Source: Bugula neritina (lineage: Eukaryota; Bryozoa; Gymnolaemata; Cheilostomatida; Bugulidae). From it: a DNA stretch of 64,000 nt. Shown here in pieces: positions 30,601 through 42,900 of the stretch. The first letter of the stretch is position 1. Each line of letters opens with the position of its first letter. The notes beneath the pieces were generated by a model. It saw nothing but the letters and a program-made list of their open reading frames with translations, did not search any database and was not told the origin of the DNA. The translations under genes and the position numbers were made by a program. The stretch lies in NCBI GenBank assembly GCA_964035545.1, contig OZ037769.1, positions 8,738,429 to 8,802,428 on the forward strand. Direction: 5' to 3'.

Positions 30601-33600
30601 AAAAAAAAACAGCTTTTTCTATAAAAAGAAGAATTACAGTGGCTGTTATGTTGATTGTAGGATGTGGTGAAGTATTGGGCTGATGCTGGTGCAGAGCTGT
30701 TTGTGGTAGACGCTGCTACGGAGGTAGATGATGTATGTATCAGTAATTTCATCTCCTTGAAATATTGGGTAGTCAATTATATCAGTTATTAGTCACTGTA
30801 TAACTGTGTAACTCATTGCAGATAGGTTACCTGGATACACTGATAGAATGCCAAGAGGTACTAGATATCGAGTACAACAAGAAAGATGATAGAAATAGGT
30901 AAACTATATTATAGTTTTAGTAATCAACTCTGGTACCAGCTGTGGTTCAACAATGTTTTAGTTTGTGGCATGTCAAACAAGTAAATCTACCTTAACCCAT
31001 GACTTGCTTGGCTGACTGTTTGAATGGCTGTTAAATATCCCGTATCTGCTGCACTTCTGCTGCACTTCCGTTCAAGTTTTTAATAGTAAGTTTTGTGCTG
31101 GTAGAAGTTTGTAAAAATACCACATGGATGTAACTGTACAGCCTTATTTCAACAGAGTTTATTAAAACCTGAGTAATTGAAAAGCTGTCTGACTGCTTCA
31201 AACCTGTTACCACTTATCCACTGCCTTGATTATTTGAAGTGTTGCCTTTATAGAGTGATGGTGAGCAGTGCTGCCATGCAGGGAGCTGTCAATAAAAGTG
31301 AAGCTGTCATGGCTGCCATCACTGTTGTGAATGATGTGTGTACTGGTGACCGAACTGGCAGTTGCGTCTTGGAGACTTTGAAGAACACTGGAATGGCAAA
31401 TGATGATTTACCATGGAAAGTGGTGGATGTAAGCATAGTGCAACTCATTTGCTAATTTATTATCTGTTTTATTTTACTACTAGTGCTTTAGTTTTGAGCA
31501 ATACTGTGGTATCTAGTTCTTGCTGTCCAGCTCTCTTGTCTGGAAGGTCCGCTTGTTTACTATGACCTATTTGCCTTATGTACTGCTAAATAAGTAATTC
31601 CAATCATGATTTGCATTGCAGGTTAATTATGATCTGGGTAACCCAGCATGTAACTTGGCTTTGAGGCTCACTATCCCAGGCACCCCTATAGTTGCATACG
31701 GCACAGAGATTGGGCTAGCTGCTGGAGGGTTCATGATCTGGAATGACACCAAAGCCAGTGGATTTACTAATAAAGTCAACTGGACAATGCCTCCCAGTCA
31801 AGTTATGGTAGACAGTGTGCTGGTAAGTGTTTCTAGACAGTGTGGCTCCATTACTTACCCTATGGATTCTCCTATTCTCTTATGCATTATTTTGTGGTTT
31901 GCATGAACTTATGGCTGTGGTTTCATTAGTGCAACTTCTTGAACATCAATGAAAAATTTTGTGTGAAGCAATTTAAACAATCAAGCATAACACACTGCGT
32001 TTCCATTATCGCATTATGCGAATGGATTTTTTCATTCGGCTAATGGAAACAGTTACATCGAATGAAACCGCAACTATAAGTTAATGCAAACCACAAACCA
32101 CAAATAATCCGTACGAAGCATTATGCGCAGTCATGGAAACGCAGTCACAATCAAACAGCTTCAGACACCCTTTGCTGTAACCTCCACCATTAATCATTTT
32201 AAAGACACCTTGTTGAAGTTCTCAAAGTCCGCTATTGAGTACATCTATGACACCTCATTGGACATTTATATCCAATGAGTTGATCCCAATGTCTCCCTGT
32301 CCAATAGGAGCCCGACATTTGTTTAATCAAACAGTGTTTGATCCTCGATGTACTGTAACGGTCAGCCGAGACATTTTTTAAACATGGCCAACATTTGATG
32401 TTACCTTCGATGTTAAGGCAGAGTGTGTCTGAGCTGTAAGGGTAGCCACCATATAAATTGGTAAATAATGTACACATAATCTCTATTGTTCAGCACTTGC
32501 TATGTTAGTACATTGTAAAAGTTGATATAATAGCAAATAGATTAGACTGTGAAAACAAGTGGCAATTAATTGTCACGAAAACATTGAAAACATTTGGGCT
32601 TACGTGACTCAACTCATGGCAACAGTAATTTATTGCTTTGAGTGAAGCTGATTTGATGGCCTCTATGTGGTAAAATATATTGATATTAGAAAATGTTAGT
32701 CAGGATCTAACTTGTACTTTACAGGCTCAAAAGTCGGCAGGCTATGATGCTGGCTCATCCATTTACTCTCTCTTCAAAGATCTGGCTGCAGTGAGAGCTG
32801 AGCAGAGATCCCTTCAATGGGGAGAGTTTCTCCCTCTCACCTTCGGTGGTCAGTGTAATAATATAGTCTACTTATTGCCTTGTGCGAGAGTTGTTATATA
32901 TTCTCTATAGTCAGCCTCTGCATTATGCCCCTCATTCCATTTCAGGCTTTCTATAGTCTAGTGCAACTCAATGTTCAATATCGGTTTAGTAAACAGATTT
33001 GTTTCATATTCAATTTGCATAAAATAAATGAAGCTAAAGCATTATCAATCTCTTGACTCCCTCTGATATACACACTTTCTTTGTGTTCTCATTGTCCTTT
33101 GCCGTTACCTTAGATTTAGATACATCTATTAGCCAAAGGTGATATAGACAATTCTAATTTGAGTTTATTATTTGTATTCAAACTATACAGTCAGTGTTCA
33201 ATTGAGTATGTTTAATATAAGCATATAAATGTTTATCTGGTGTGTAATACTTGCATATTTTTGACTAGGTAGATAATATTTGTCCAGTGAGTGTCTAAAA
33301 TATGCTGTTGGTTGAGTTCCCATTCTATTCCTCAGGTATTGCCTAATATATTATACTCAGTTAGTTCTACTTGTGACGGAGTTACTATAAAAAAGCTCAC
33401 GCAAGTTTATAGTCTCCATCTCTGTGAGAAAAAAACCCCAGGAGCAATTATGACTGGATGCTTTTCCTAAACATCACCAATGACCTTTGCGGGGGGGGGG
33501 GGGGGTCCTTTTGTTTACTAAGCAACGGTGGCTGCTCCCTCTCAACATAATCTTGGTTTAGCTGTGAAAAGTGTTGCATATGAAAATAAATTCACAAATT

Positions 33601-34684
33601 ATAAAGAATATGGCCGCTTGAAACCTAACCTAACCGTGGTAGATATTATTACAGTTATACGCATATAATTAGGGTTGGAAAAGTGTGTAAGCAATTCTTA
33701 TCCAACGCCTAATTAGTTGTGTAACTTGGGCCTGCTGTACTTGTGAAAGTTGATTTAACTCTTCACATTCCAATATATTTTCAGTCCTACTTTAACGTAT
33801 ACTAAAGTCTTTGCTTTGTAGGTCAAGTTCAGGCGTTTGTTAGAGAGGCTGACAAAATAGACCCGGTAGTGGTGGCGGTGAACCCTGGAGGTGACCACGC
33901 TGGCTCTTTAGAGTATGGTGATTTCACCAGGGGGGAGGTATGTAGTCCTCGACCATGCTCAATTGGTTCTTCTAAAACTTGCTAAATGGCTAACTGAACT
34001 TCATATATTTTAAATTGGTGAAAGCATTCCCATCTTCACAAATGTGCACGTGCTACACAACTGTTGCTTTATTATACTTGTGAGACAGAGTTTTATTTAA
34101 AGAATTTAGCTGGCCTACAAATGGCTTTCAAAATGTGTGGAATATTTAGTACTCTAATGTTATACAGCATGACTAGACCGTTGAGCTATCTGCAGAGTGG
34201 AAATGCTGATATAATAACTGCTGTTGTAGAGGCTAATGCTATGTTGTTATTGGGGAGACAACTTCTGCGTCAACTTTAGGCCATGCAAATTATATACATG
34301 TGCAGTCCGAGTAAAATCGCTGCTTTCTTTAGACGTCATTAAAAGTTTAATGTTTATAGAATCCTATCTACATCTACTTTATTATAAAACTGTAAATGTG
34401 TTGAATCCAGCAAACCTGAAAATATGGGTTACTGTAGCAATATGTTATAGTATAATCCACCTAGCCACCATTTAGTTTGCTGTTTCTCAAGCCTTCTTAC
34501 TATGACATCTAAACTTACGGCAGCACTATATAGTACATGGAGTATAACATTACCATCTCTCTTTCAGGTTCTCGTCACCAGAGGTTTGGACCTGGCTCCA
34601 GGGGATGAAGTGGACCTTAATGCTGTTTTCATGCCTAGTGGAGGGGTTTTTGTTGCCAAAATGATGGAACCAGAAAAAATTTAG
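27700..34684 (+). CDS. SLC3A2: 4F2 heavy chain-like amino acid transporter subunit, 10 exons
   Basis: A type II membrane glycoprotein that escorts SLC7 light chains to the plasma membrane. Exons: 27700-28189, 29063-29230, 29501-29574, 30661-30732, 30822-30898, 31254-31428, 31622-31822, 32725-32848, 33822-33937, 34568-34684. All phases join, giving 537 aa, the usual length. Residues 1-100 are a cytosolic tail ending in the family motif YGLSREELEKYANDPVWVKT. Residues 102-125 are the single TM helix. Cys129 just outside (TEKC) corresponds to the Cys that forms the disulfide with the light chain. A GH13-like ectodomain follows (YRVDTAKFQDSDANGVGDFT; FWLxAG-like YWADAGAELFVVDA; IPGTPIVAYGTEIGLAAGG). 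The ectodomain is not expected to be an active glucosidase, although an Asp sits where GH13 enzymes have the nucleophile. Confidence 0.94.
31994..32145. mobile_element. Short MITE with ACTGCGTTTCCAT ends (SLC3A2 intron 7)
   Basis: It begins ACTGCGTTTCCAT and ends ATGGAAACGCAGT, a perfect 13-bp inverted repeat, with CAC on both sides as a possible 3-bp target duplication. It has inner GCATTATGCG palindromic words. At 152 bp it is non-coding; PIF/Harbinger-like by end sequence, but unproven. Confidence 0.75.
33425..33542 (-). repeat. tRNA-derived SINE, copy 3, with poly-G run (SLC3A2 intron 8)
   Basis: On the minus strand it reads GGAGCAGCCACC...GCTTAGTAAAC, then a C-run, then AAAGGTCATTGGTGATG and AGTCATAATTGCTCC. 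This is the head and body of the SINE at 1450. The B-box region is replaced by a homopolymer of about 17 G on the plus strand. Confidence 0.75.
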
Positions 34685-35079
34685 TGTACTATGATTCAAC
34701 AACTTTGTTTAACTTTATTCTCATAAGTTCATCAGATTTGTCTTGCTGTCAAAGGTGTATATGTAGTTACAAATGTAATCTTTGAATTAATTGGACACAG
34801 ACTTGTATGAAATAGTAAAACATTAGCATTATATAACTATTATATAAATAATGAAGGGATGGATGTCAACTGTAATAGTCCTAATGATTCTCTACTTTCT
34901 GTTGTACAAAACAAAATTGTTGTACTTTTTTATTTTAAGTGAGTTTAATGTAACTGCATACATCACTTCTTGGCAAAAAAAGACTGCTCATGTTGATTTT
35001 TTGAGACCATGTTAATTCAAAGTGGCCTATTTACTAACTTTAGTATAATTATAAATCAAACTGCAATGCAGACAATGAA

Positions 35080-35123
<44 letters not shown>

Positions 35124-36902
35124 TGTATGGTTTTATATATTCATGATGACTTCACTGTCACTATGTTATTGTAATTAAATTTTAGCCAAAACTTTTTAGT
35201 CTTTGCTAATTATAACCCTTGCCAATATTAATTTGTAGCTTTTTGTAACTTTCTTTTGCGTTTTATATGCATGTTCTTAAATATAGGTCTTGTACGCTTC
35301 TATCAACTCTGACAGTCTGAGAAAACTTACTAAATTTTCTTGTAGACTACTTTTGTTACGTTTATCAAATTGCAGTAACCCAATAATCACCTTTCTGTAT
35401 AATATTTACTATAGACTGCTTAATATTTAATTTTGTATGACCGTGGTGCAGAAAGTTTGGTTTTTAATTTGCAACTTTTAGCAGGCAAAGTTATCTGCTC
35501 CTGTACTTTGCACTAAATACATCCATTCACCTGCCAGTCTAATTGGGCAACTAACATTGCATTTGACCTAATTATTCCTCCTCACTACATGCATTGCTGG
35601 ACATCTCTCAGTTGGAAGCACAAAGATTTTCAACTGTAGAAATAATAGGAAACTGGAATTGATGTGAGAAAGCTTGTATACTACTCTTTACATGGTTATA
35701 GAGTACAGAACAACAGATATATCACATTTTCCCTTTTTTAAGAACTATAGTTCGCAAAATCATTGAATGTATTTGATTTTATAAGGAAAATTTTAGGCTG
35801 ATCCCATATTTCTTTAACTTTATGTCTATTGTATAAACAGCTGCTGCTGGAACAGCCAGCCAGCTATAAGCTGCTGTTAGTTGCTGACTGTGCTTTTATG
35901 CAGTACGTCATCTACTGCTCTACAGGATACTCTACAAGTCTGCTATTTCTTATGCATCAGCAGTAGCAATTTACTAGCTTTACTTGTACTATAAAATATT
36001 ATAGTTAGTGTAATAATATACTCGAATAATGCGCTTCTGAGTGGAACAACACATTTTAAAATCTGCTGTGAATTTTTTGGCATAGTAATCAACATAATGT
36101 TTTGGGATGGTGAGACAGTGCCGATAGCGTACATAGCCTCGTATAGACAGGACATTTGATTTACTTCCAACTAGTCCAAAGTTATTTTCAATTAAGGAAT
36201 GTCTTCGTTTAATTTTATGAAATTAAATTACACAGATAATAATGAATTACCCAAATAATAATGTTCTCATGTGCCTACAATCTATTTGAATAACAATTAA
36301 ACATAATGTAGCCTGATACAAAGTAATGCCGAACACAAGTATGACTAAAATATTATGCACTGTTTAAAAATTGTCTTGTATAATTAACTTGTTGCTTGTA
36401 AGGTGCTATGTGCATGTCAACAATAACCTAGCTTAATTTTGCAGGATAGACTTCATCAATAATTGCAATTTTTAAATCATTATTTTAAAGATTGGCTGTT
36501 TTTAGATATACCTAGTCTAGTAAATAGCGCATCTAATATATTTTATATATTATAACATAACAGCAGAATAAATCATTTCTAGATATAATGTACATATCAA
36601 CTAAGAACTGACAATCACAAACCAAATTATATTATAATATGTATACTTGATTGTTGGAAATAATTTGCTTATTCAAAGTAAAAACCCACCGTCTATTGCT
36701 ACATAATCATTTAAAGCAAAGCATAATAATTGTAATAAGACATAGTAACTTACATATTCACTAGAGTGACTAGCACTACCAGAAAGTTAATTTTTCAGTC
36801 ACAATTTGAATGTGGTATAAGTATTAGCAGTTAAAATATGTTAGTAGAATAAAAATTTCTTGTTCACAACTTGTTCGTGTCAGTCACAGAGTTACATATC
36901 AA
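34685..36902. other. Intergenic, no gene seen; (TA)n tract at 35,081-35,121
   Basis: Tail-to-tail spacer between SLC3A2 (+) and the 7TM receptor gene (-). It holds a 41-bp TA dinucleotide run and AT-rich DNA. No exon or element was recognised. Confidence 0.6.
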
Positions 36903-39900
36903 TCAGAGCTGAGAGTTTTGGGTCATGCTAATTTGTGTATCGCTGGTTCCATTTACTTTTTCTTCCCGTATGCGAAGGAACATTCTAGATAACTTTGAGA
37001 AGCTCTCCAATTCAATCACTTGTGACAGAACGACAGAAATACCTTGCAGTGTAATGAAAACACTTAAAACAATCCACAGCTGCCTTTTAGCTGGTCCAGA
37101 TCCACCAATCTCAGTAAAAAACAGCAATATCCAGTGAAATCCAAATATTATCTGAAGTTTTACTACAGTCAAAATCTTCTTTTTGCTTCGTTTCTTATCT
37201 GCAGTATGAAGATTCTGATCTGATTTGACAATTTTGTACACAGCAATAACACACAGAATTGAGTTGACTAAAATCAGTGCGTATATAAACCCTGTGAATG
37301 TCAATACTCTTATCCAGCCTCCCTCCACAAAACACAGGTATGGGGAAAAGACTGGGTAGAGGCCTGCAACTGGAAATCTGTCTAGTACATAAGTTAAGGC
37401 AATGAACACTCCTGGTGTGAGCCAAGAATACAAGGCAAATTTAATGTATGTTTTTTTTCCACTGGTGGCAGCAATTTGAACTTTAGTAATTCCACGTATC
37501 ATCCAAATAGCCAGAGAGTTTGTCCATGTGTGCGTACACATTAGAAAATACTGGGCAAGCGACCCAACCACCTGACAAGCAACTCTTGAGTTTCGTACTT
37601 CCTTAATAATACTGTAGAAGAGCAAAGCTCCCACGAGGGTGGCTATTGCACTTACAATGAGATTTCCTGTTAAAGTCCATCGTCTTCTGACCAAATAGTA
37701 AATTATGTAGATAATGGAAACAGTAATTGATAATGCTGACAGTATATAGTCTTGTAGCTGCAAATCAAAACCAGGTAGCTCATATTCAGCACACACTTTG
37801 ACGACCTCCCCTTTCAAATAATATTCAGCGTATTTTGACACACCATCAGTTCTGTCAACTTGAATACAGTCATCATTACAGAATTTGAACTTAGAAGTTG
37901 TATTGATAGTTTTAAATTTTGAACAGTAACTTAATGTGCTATGCATTATCGTTGAAAATAATGTATCAAATCCAATGTGCGACTTAGAGGGTTTTATATT
38001 TAATAGGTATGTTAAAGGCGTATATTTGATTTCAAAAACATTTGGCATTATATCTTTGAATTTTAATTGCTGTCTTGGAAGAGCTTTCAATCTTCCAGCT
38101 ACTGTTTGAAAAATAATGCTGTTCATTCTTTCACTTTCAGAAAGAGCAGTGCAACGTAATAATTCTGAGGTATAACAATGAACACTGGGCACTACTTCTG
38201 ATCGATTTGTTAGATAAATGTCATAGGTATATACCAATTTGCATGCTGACATGTTGTGGATGGAAGCTGGTTGCAGCTGCTTACATTTGTCACATTTTAG
38301 TTGAGCATCTCTGGGTAGTAATACTTTATAAGTAAAGCCTTTCTGACACCCAGCGGCCTCAGAAGGTGTAATCAAATGCGCAGACGTTCTGTTAGGGTTT
38401 GTTCTGCAAGCTAGATCTGTGACTTTAGTTGAAAACATACTTTTGCACGTCATTGTGCTAAGATCTATGACCTCATTACAGTCACACCGTCTGAGAGGTG
38501 CGACCATGTTCTGACAGGTGTCTTGTCCAGTCTCATAGTTTGGGTAAACCAAATATGCATCCGAGTCTCTTGTACATGTCCTCTCATTGAAGTCTATGCG
38601 GAAAATGAACATATACTTTCTCTCTCCATTTATGTACTGGTTAAATAGTTTCGTTTTATTCGCATTCGATAAGTTAAATGTTCTTTTCAAATGACATCCT
38701 TGCAAGGCTACATTATAGCAACTTGCACAGTAACTATTACGGAATTTTCTATTGGCCGAGAAGACTGTGATGTTTAGGGCCTTTTCGGTTTTGTTATTTA
38801 GAGTGGTCAGTTGAGCAGAAATCTCCAATTTATTTTGATATAAAGTATTGTTGATTACCTTGTTATAATAGCTATCTTCATAAACAAATGATGCAGGTTT
38901 TGTCTCACACAATTTGGCATTTCTATGAGCTTTTAAGTGGTCAGGGCAAGAGGCAATATACTGTTTGCTATCTAAGCGACACTTTCTGTAGTCATCTTGA
39001 TCTTTGGGTGGAACAAACCTTTTGATTTTGCACAATCCTGTCCTGAATTATAAAAAAATATAACAAAAATAAAACATTGATTTGCCATGTATATTTAGGT
39101 CTAAAATCAAAGTTGCTTCCAAAGTAATCCATCCATGTATAATATTTATATATAAAACAACAATGCAGTTTTTGAAAACGCAATGATTAATAGCAATTAA
39201 AGTATATATACACCCCTCACCCTTTGTTTTGAGTCAATTAGAAGGTTTTTAAGTAGCATGTTTGGAGACTTCCCAGGCAGTCTCTTGAGACATTTAAAAG
39301 ATACTCTGCTAAGTAACATATTTTTATTGATTCTTTGGTAGTGATAATAATTGGCTCTTTTAGTTTATTCATAACTACTAGTTAATTAAACCAGCAGTTC
39401 TTCTAATAAGTGTACATCTAGTTGTTGTTGCTGAATGACTGTTTCTCGACGTATTGCGGTTACCATGTATCACCCGCAATGCTCTGGCATACTATGACTA
39501 GAAATATTTTTATTTACTATTTATAGAACTTGAAGTGTGGATGATTGTGTATCCCTACCTAATTTCACTATTTATATTACACAGCAATACTTCATATATT
39601 ATATATAAGTTATGCTTAATGTAGGATATCAGTTTTGTTTTGTATAGGCTGTTTTATACTAATCACGTATATCATAATATGCACCTCATAAGCAGATTGA
39701 TATCTGGGTCCAATCGCAGGCGATATATTGTTTCTCTGAACTTCTCTGTAGTTGGATCAACTCCCATAGGCTGAGGATACGTGTCATTTCCCACTTCAAC
39801 ACACCCAATTTCTAGCCTTCAGAACACAAAATCTTTTACTCCATGACAAGCCGCACAGTATTGGTTCTTGTAGCTGTTGAAATAATTAAGTTTTCAAAAT

Positions 39901-42900
39901 ATTCTGTAGAATAAGATTTTAATTATCACAACTTTATTTTATGAACTATTAGCAATGACTATACCCTTACCGCAAGCCTGTTTTCATATCTGTAACTGGG
40001 ATGTTCCAGATACTCCAAACATCATTCTCAAAGTTAAAGACTTTTGGCACCAGGCAATGCACACACAGTTGATCCAAGCAACATTTTGGACATCGGTCAA
40101 TTTCCATAACGCCCATTTTATAGCCGTTAACAATATTCAAACCTCCAATTACTTCATGGACGCAAGAGAACGTACCATGTCCTAATGCAGACTCACTGGT
40201 AGCCTGGTAGTCAGAATCTTCACAGCAGTCATTAAAGTAAACACAAAACTTATCACAATAACAATTCAACTCATCCTCCCTCATTAGTCCCTGCTTGACA
40301 GCTTCGCATCTGCTAAGATATTGACACATTATATCAGAGTGCCATGTTAGATTGTTCAACTGAGTATTTGGAAGAATGGTAAACTTATTTACTTCAGTGC
40401 AGGACAGTGTCTCTGGATCCAACAAATATCCTTCACCACAACCTGGCTCTGTGCAACTCAATGAAGAATTCGCATTGCTTACTATAAACTGGTCACAGAC
40501 CTTAGCATGAGGACTATGGCAGCTAAAAGAGCCCAAGTTCCAGATAGAAACTAAACTATCTGTTGAGTTTTCTGTAATGTTTACTCTACTTTTGGAACAA
40601 AAATTGTAATACAAATAAGAATTATATGGAAAGTAGGAACAGGTTATCTCCACTCTGCTGCTGAAAGCATTTAATTTGATTGTGGTGTTAAAAGAGTGCA
40701 GCTCGGGCCTGGCTATCATTAATAGCACAACTTCTTTCATATTGTCGCCTTGTTGACTTAGTCTATTGTTCTTCCATCTAATATTCAGTTCATTTAGCTC
40801 TGACAGCTTGGTGCTCAACTTTGCTGGCTGGGTAGTTGTCAAATCTTGGTCATGACATATTGCACAAAACTGATTTCTAAAGGTTATATTAGTGTGAATG
40901 CCAGTTAGATAGTTTGCTGGTCCTTCAGCACACAACCTCGAAATTTCATTGCTTGAGTCTTTGGGACAGGTTCTTATTGCATTGAAGCATAAATGTGGAG
41001 TGATCGGTGGATGAAAAATAGTATCGCATGTTCTACAATGGCAAAAATTGCATACAAAGTTTCGTTTTATATATAAGTAATTCACTTTTGATTGGGATTC
41101 ACCTTCACTAAAAGGCATCCAGACTTCACAGCTAAAATTTCTTTTTCTGTAAAATGCATTCTACGCCAAAAGTTTAGATGGCTACACTAACTTATCCCCT
41201 ATACCTATTACCTACATCGCTTCTCATGTGACCCATGAAAGCTGAAATTTAACCTAAAAGAAAAAAACTGCTAATAATAAAAACTGAGGAAATTATATAT
41301 TTTTAGCTACCCCTTTATTATTAATAGCAGACATATTAGTCAGATAGCTTTCAAAAAAAATTATATCGATTACCTGGCATTTTTTTCAAATTATAAACCT
41401 GGAATTTTTCGAATATGTTGAATATATTATTTTGGAAGTCCTAACTTGCACTAATCTATCAAACGTGAAGGCCATAACTCGATATTTTTAAATTAAGTAA
41501 ACATTCTTAACTGTTAGAGTTCAGTCATACCTTCTCATGATACATTTCAGATCCCTATAGACTAAACATTTTTATTCCAAGCCAATAGTTTATAACCAGT
41601 AAAATAACTAGCATATAATGTAGAACAACAGTTTTAGTGTTTTTAATTAATATACTTTTCACTACTATTGACAACGCATATAAATATACAGTTCTTGATT
41701 TTTTTATATTAACTTTCATTGTAGAAGCAGTTGGCATTTTAGAAAAGGAGGACTAGGCAGCTTAGTGATTAAAGTGGTTCTAAGCCAACAATTTAACCTG
41801 TAGACAAACTAATTACCAATATATGCAGGCACAAAACCTATTTAGTAATATTGCTAGGAAAGCCCACACATATGTAGCTGATAAAATTGGTTTACGCATG
41901 CTGTATTTTATGATAATACTATAAAGTATAACTAATCTAATATATTAGCAGTCTAATACTGGCAGTCAATGCAAATAACAACCATGGCTCTGATACTTAT
42001 TTTTGCCTTATTTTTTGTTTGAATTTTTTAAGCCCAAATATGCAAAAGTTCATAATATTTTGTAATTCTTTCTCAACTACAATTTTGTAATAAGTTTAAA
42101 ATTGAAATAGGTGTCAAAGTATTAGGTACTGGAGAACCAATCTAACAAAAGAAATAATTGCTCTCTACTACATACTCTAAAGTCTGAACCAAAAATAAGA
42201 ATACCACATGTAGTGCAACATAGGAGGCAGTGTAGTGTAGTGGTTAGTGGTTAGAGTGCTGGTCTAGTAAACAAGAGGTCAGTGTTTTGAGTCCAAACAT
42301 GGGCAGTGATGTTAAGAAGAGCATTCAGTTATAATTGCCACAAATGAATAACTAATCCTTATAGTCCTTTAGCCTGCTTTAAAAAAAACCCTTTCCACCA
42401 GAGGCTCTCACTGAGATTGCAACTATTAACTCATTTGAGTGAGATTTAGTTCAACAAAAATAGCATGTTTGCAAATAAGAGTATAAATCAAACTAGTATG
42501 TTTTTGAAATTTTACTGAATCGATTTGGTTGGACAGGTTTGAGAAACTGCCAAGGAAAAGAATTCGATTGACAAAATGATGCAGTTAAATACAGCAGCAA
42601 ACATTTTGCTGTGTTTGAGAACATCCCTAGCATTTGTTGATCATGTAAGTACATACTATATAGATGGTACCTTTCACTCCAAGTTTGGTCTATAAGTGTA
42701 TATTAACTGAATTTCAAGCTGTTTCTAGAAGGCCTTTAGACTGTCAATAGACTTATAAACTGAATAATATACAAGAGAATGAGAACGTATAGTAAATAGT
42801 AACAGTTTAAAAAATGTTGCAGTGGTAAAAAGCCTAATTGAAGGAGCTATTAGGAAATGCTTTTTCAGGACTGCATGCTACTGAGATATTACAAAAAACT

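Noticed and set aside
36925-37137. Plus-strand open frame over the receptor 3' exon
   Set aside because: Antisense shadow of the 7TM coding exon.
41742-41810. Fourth SINE head (GGCAGCTTAGTGATTAAAGTGG)
   Set aside because: A-box-like start only, no B box and no shared body, so not called.
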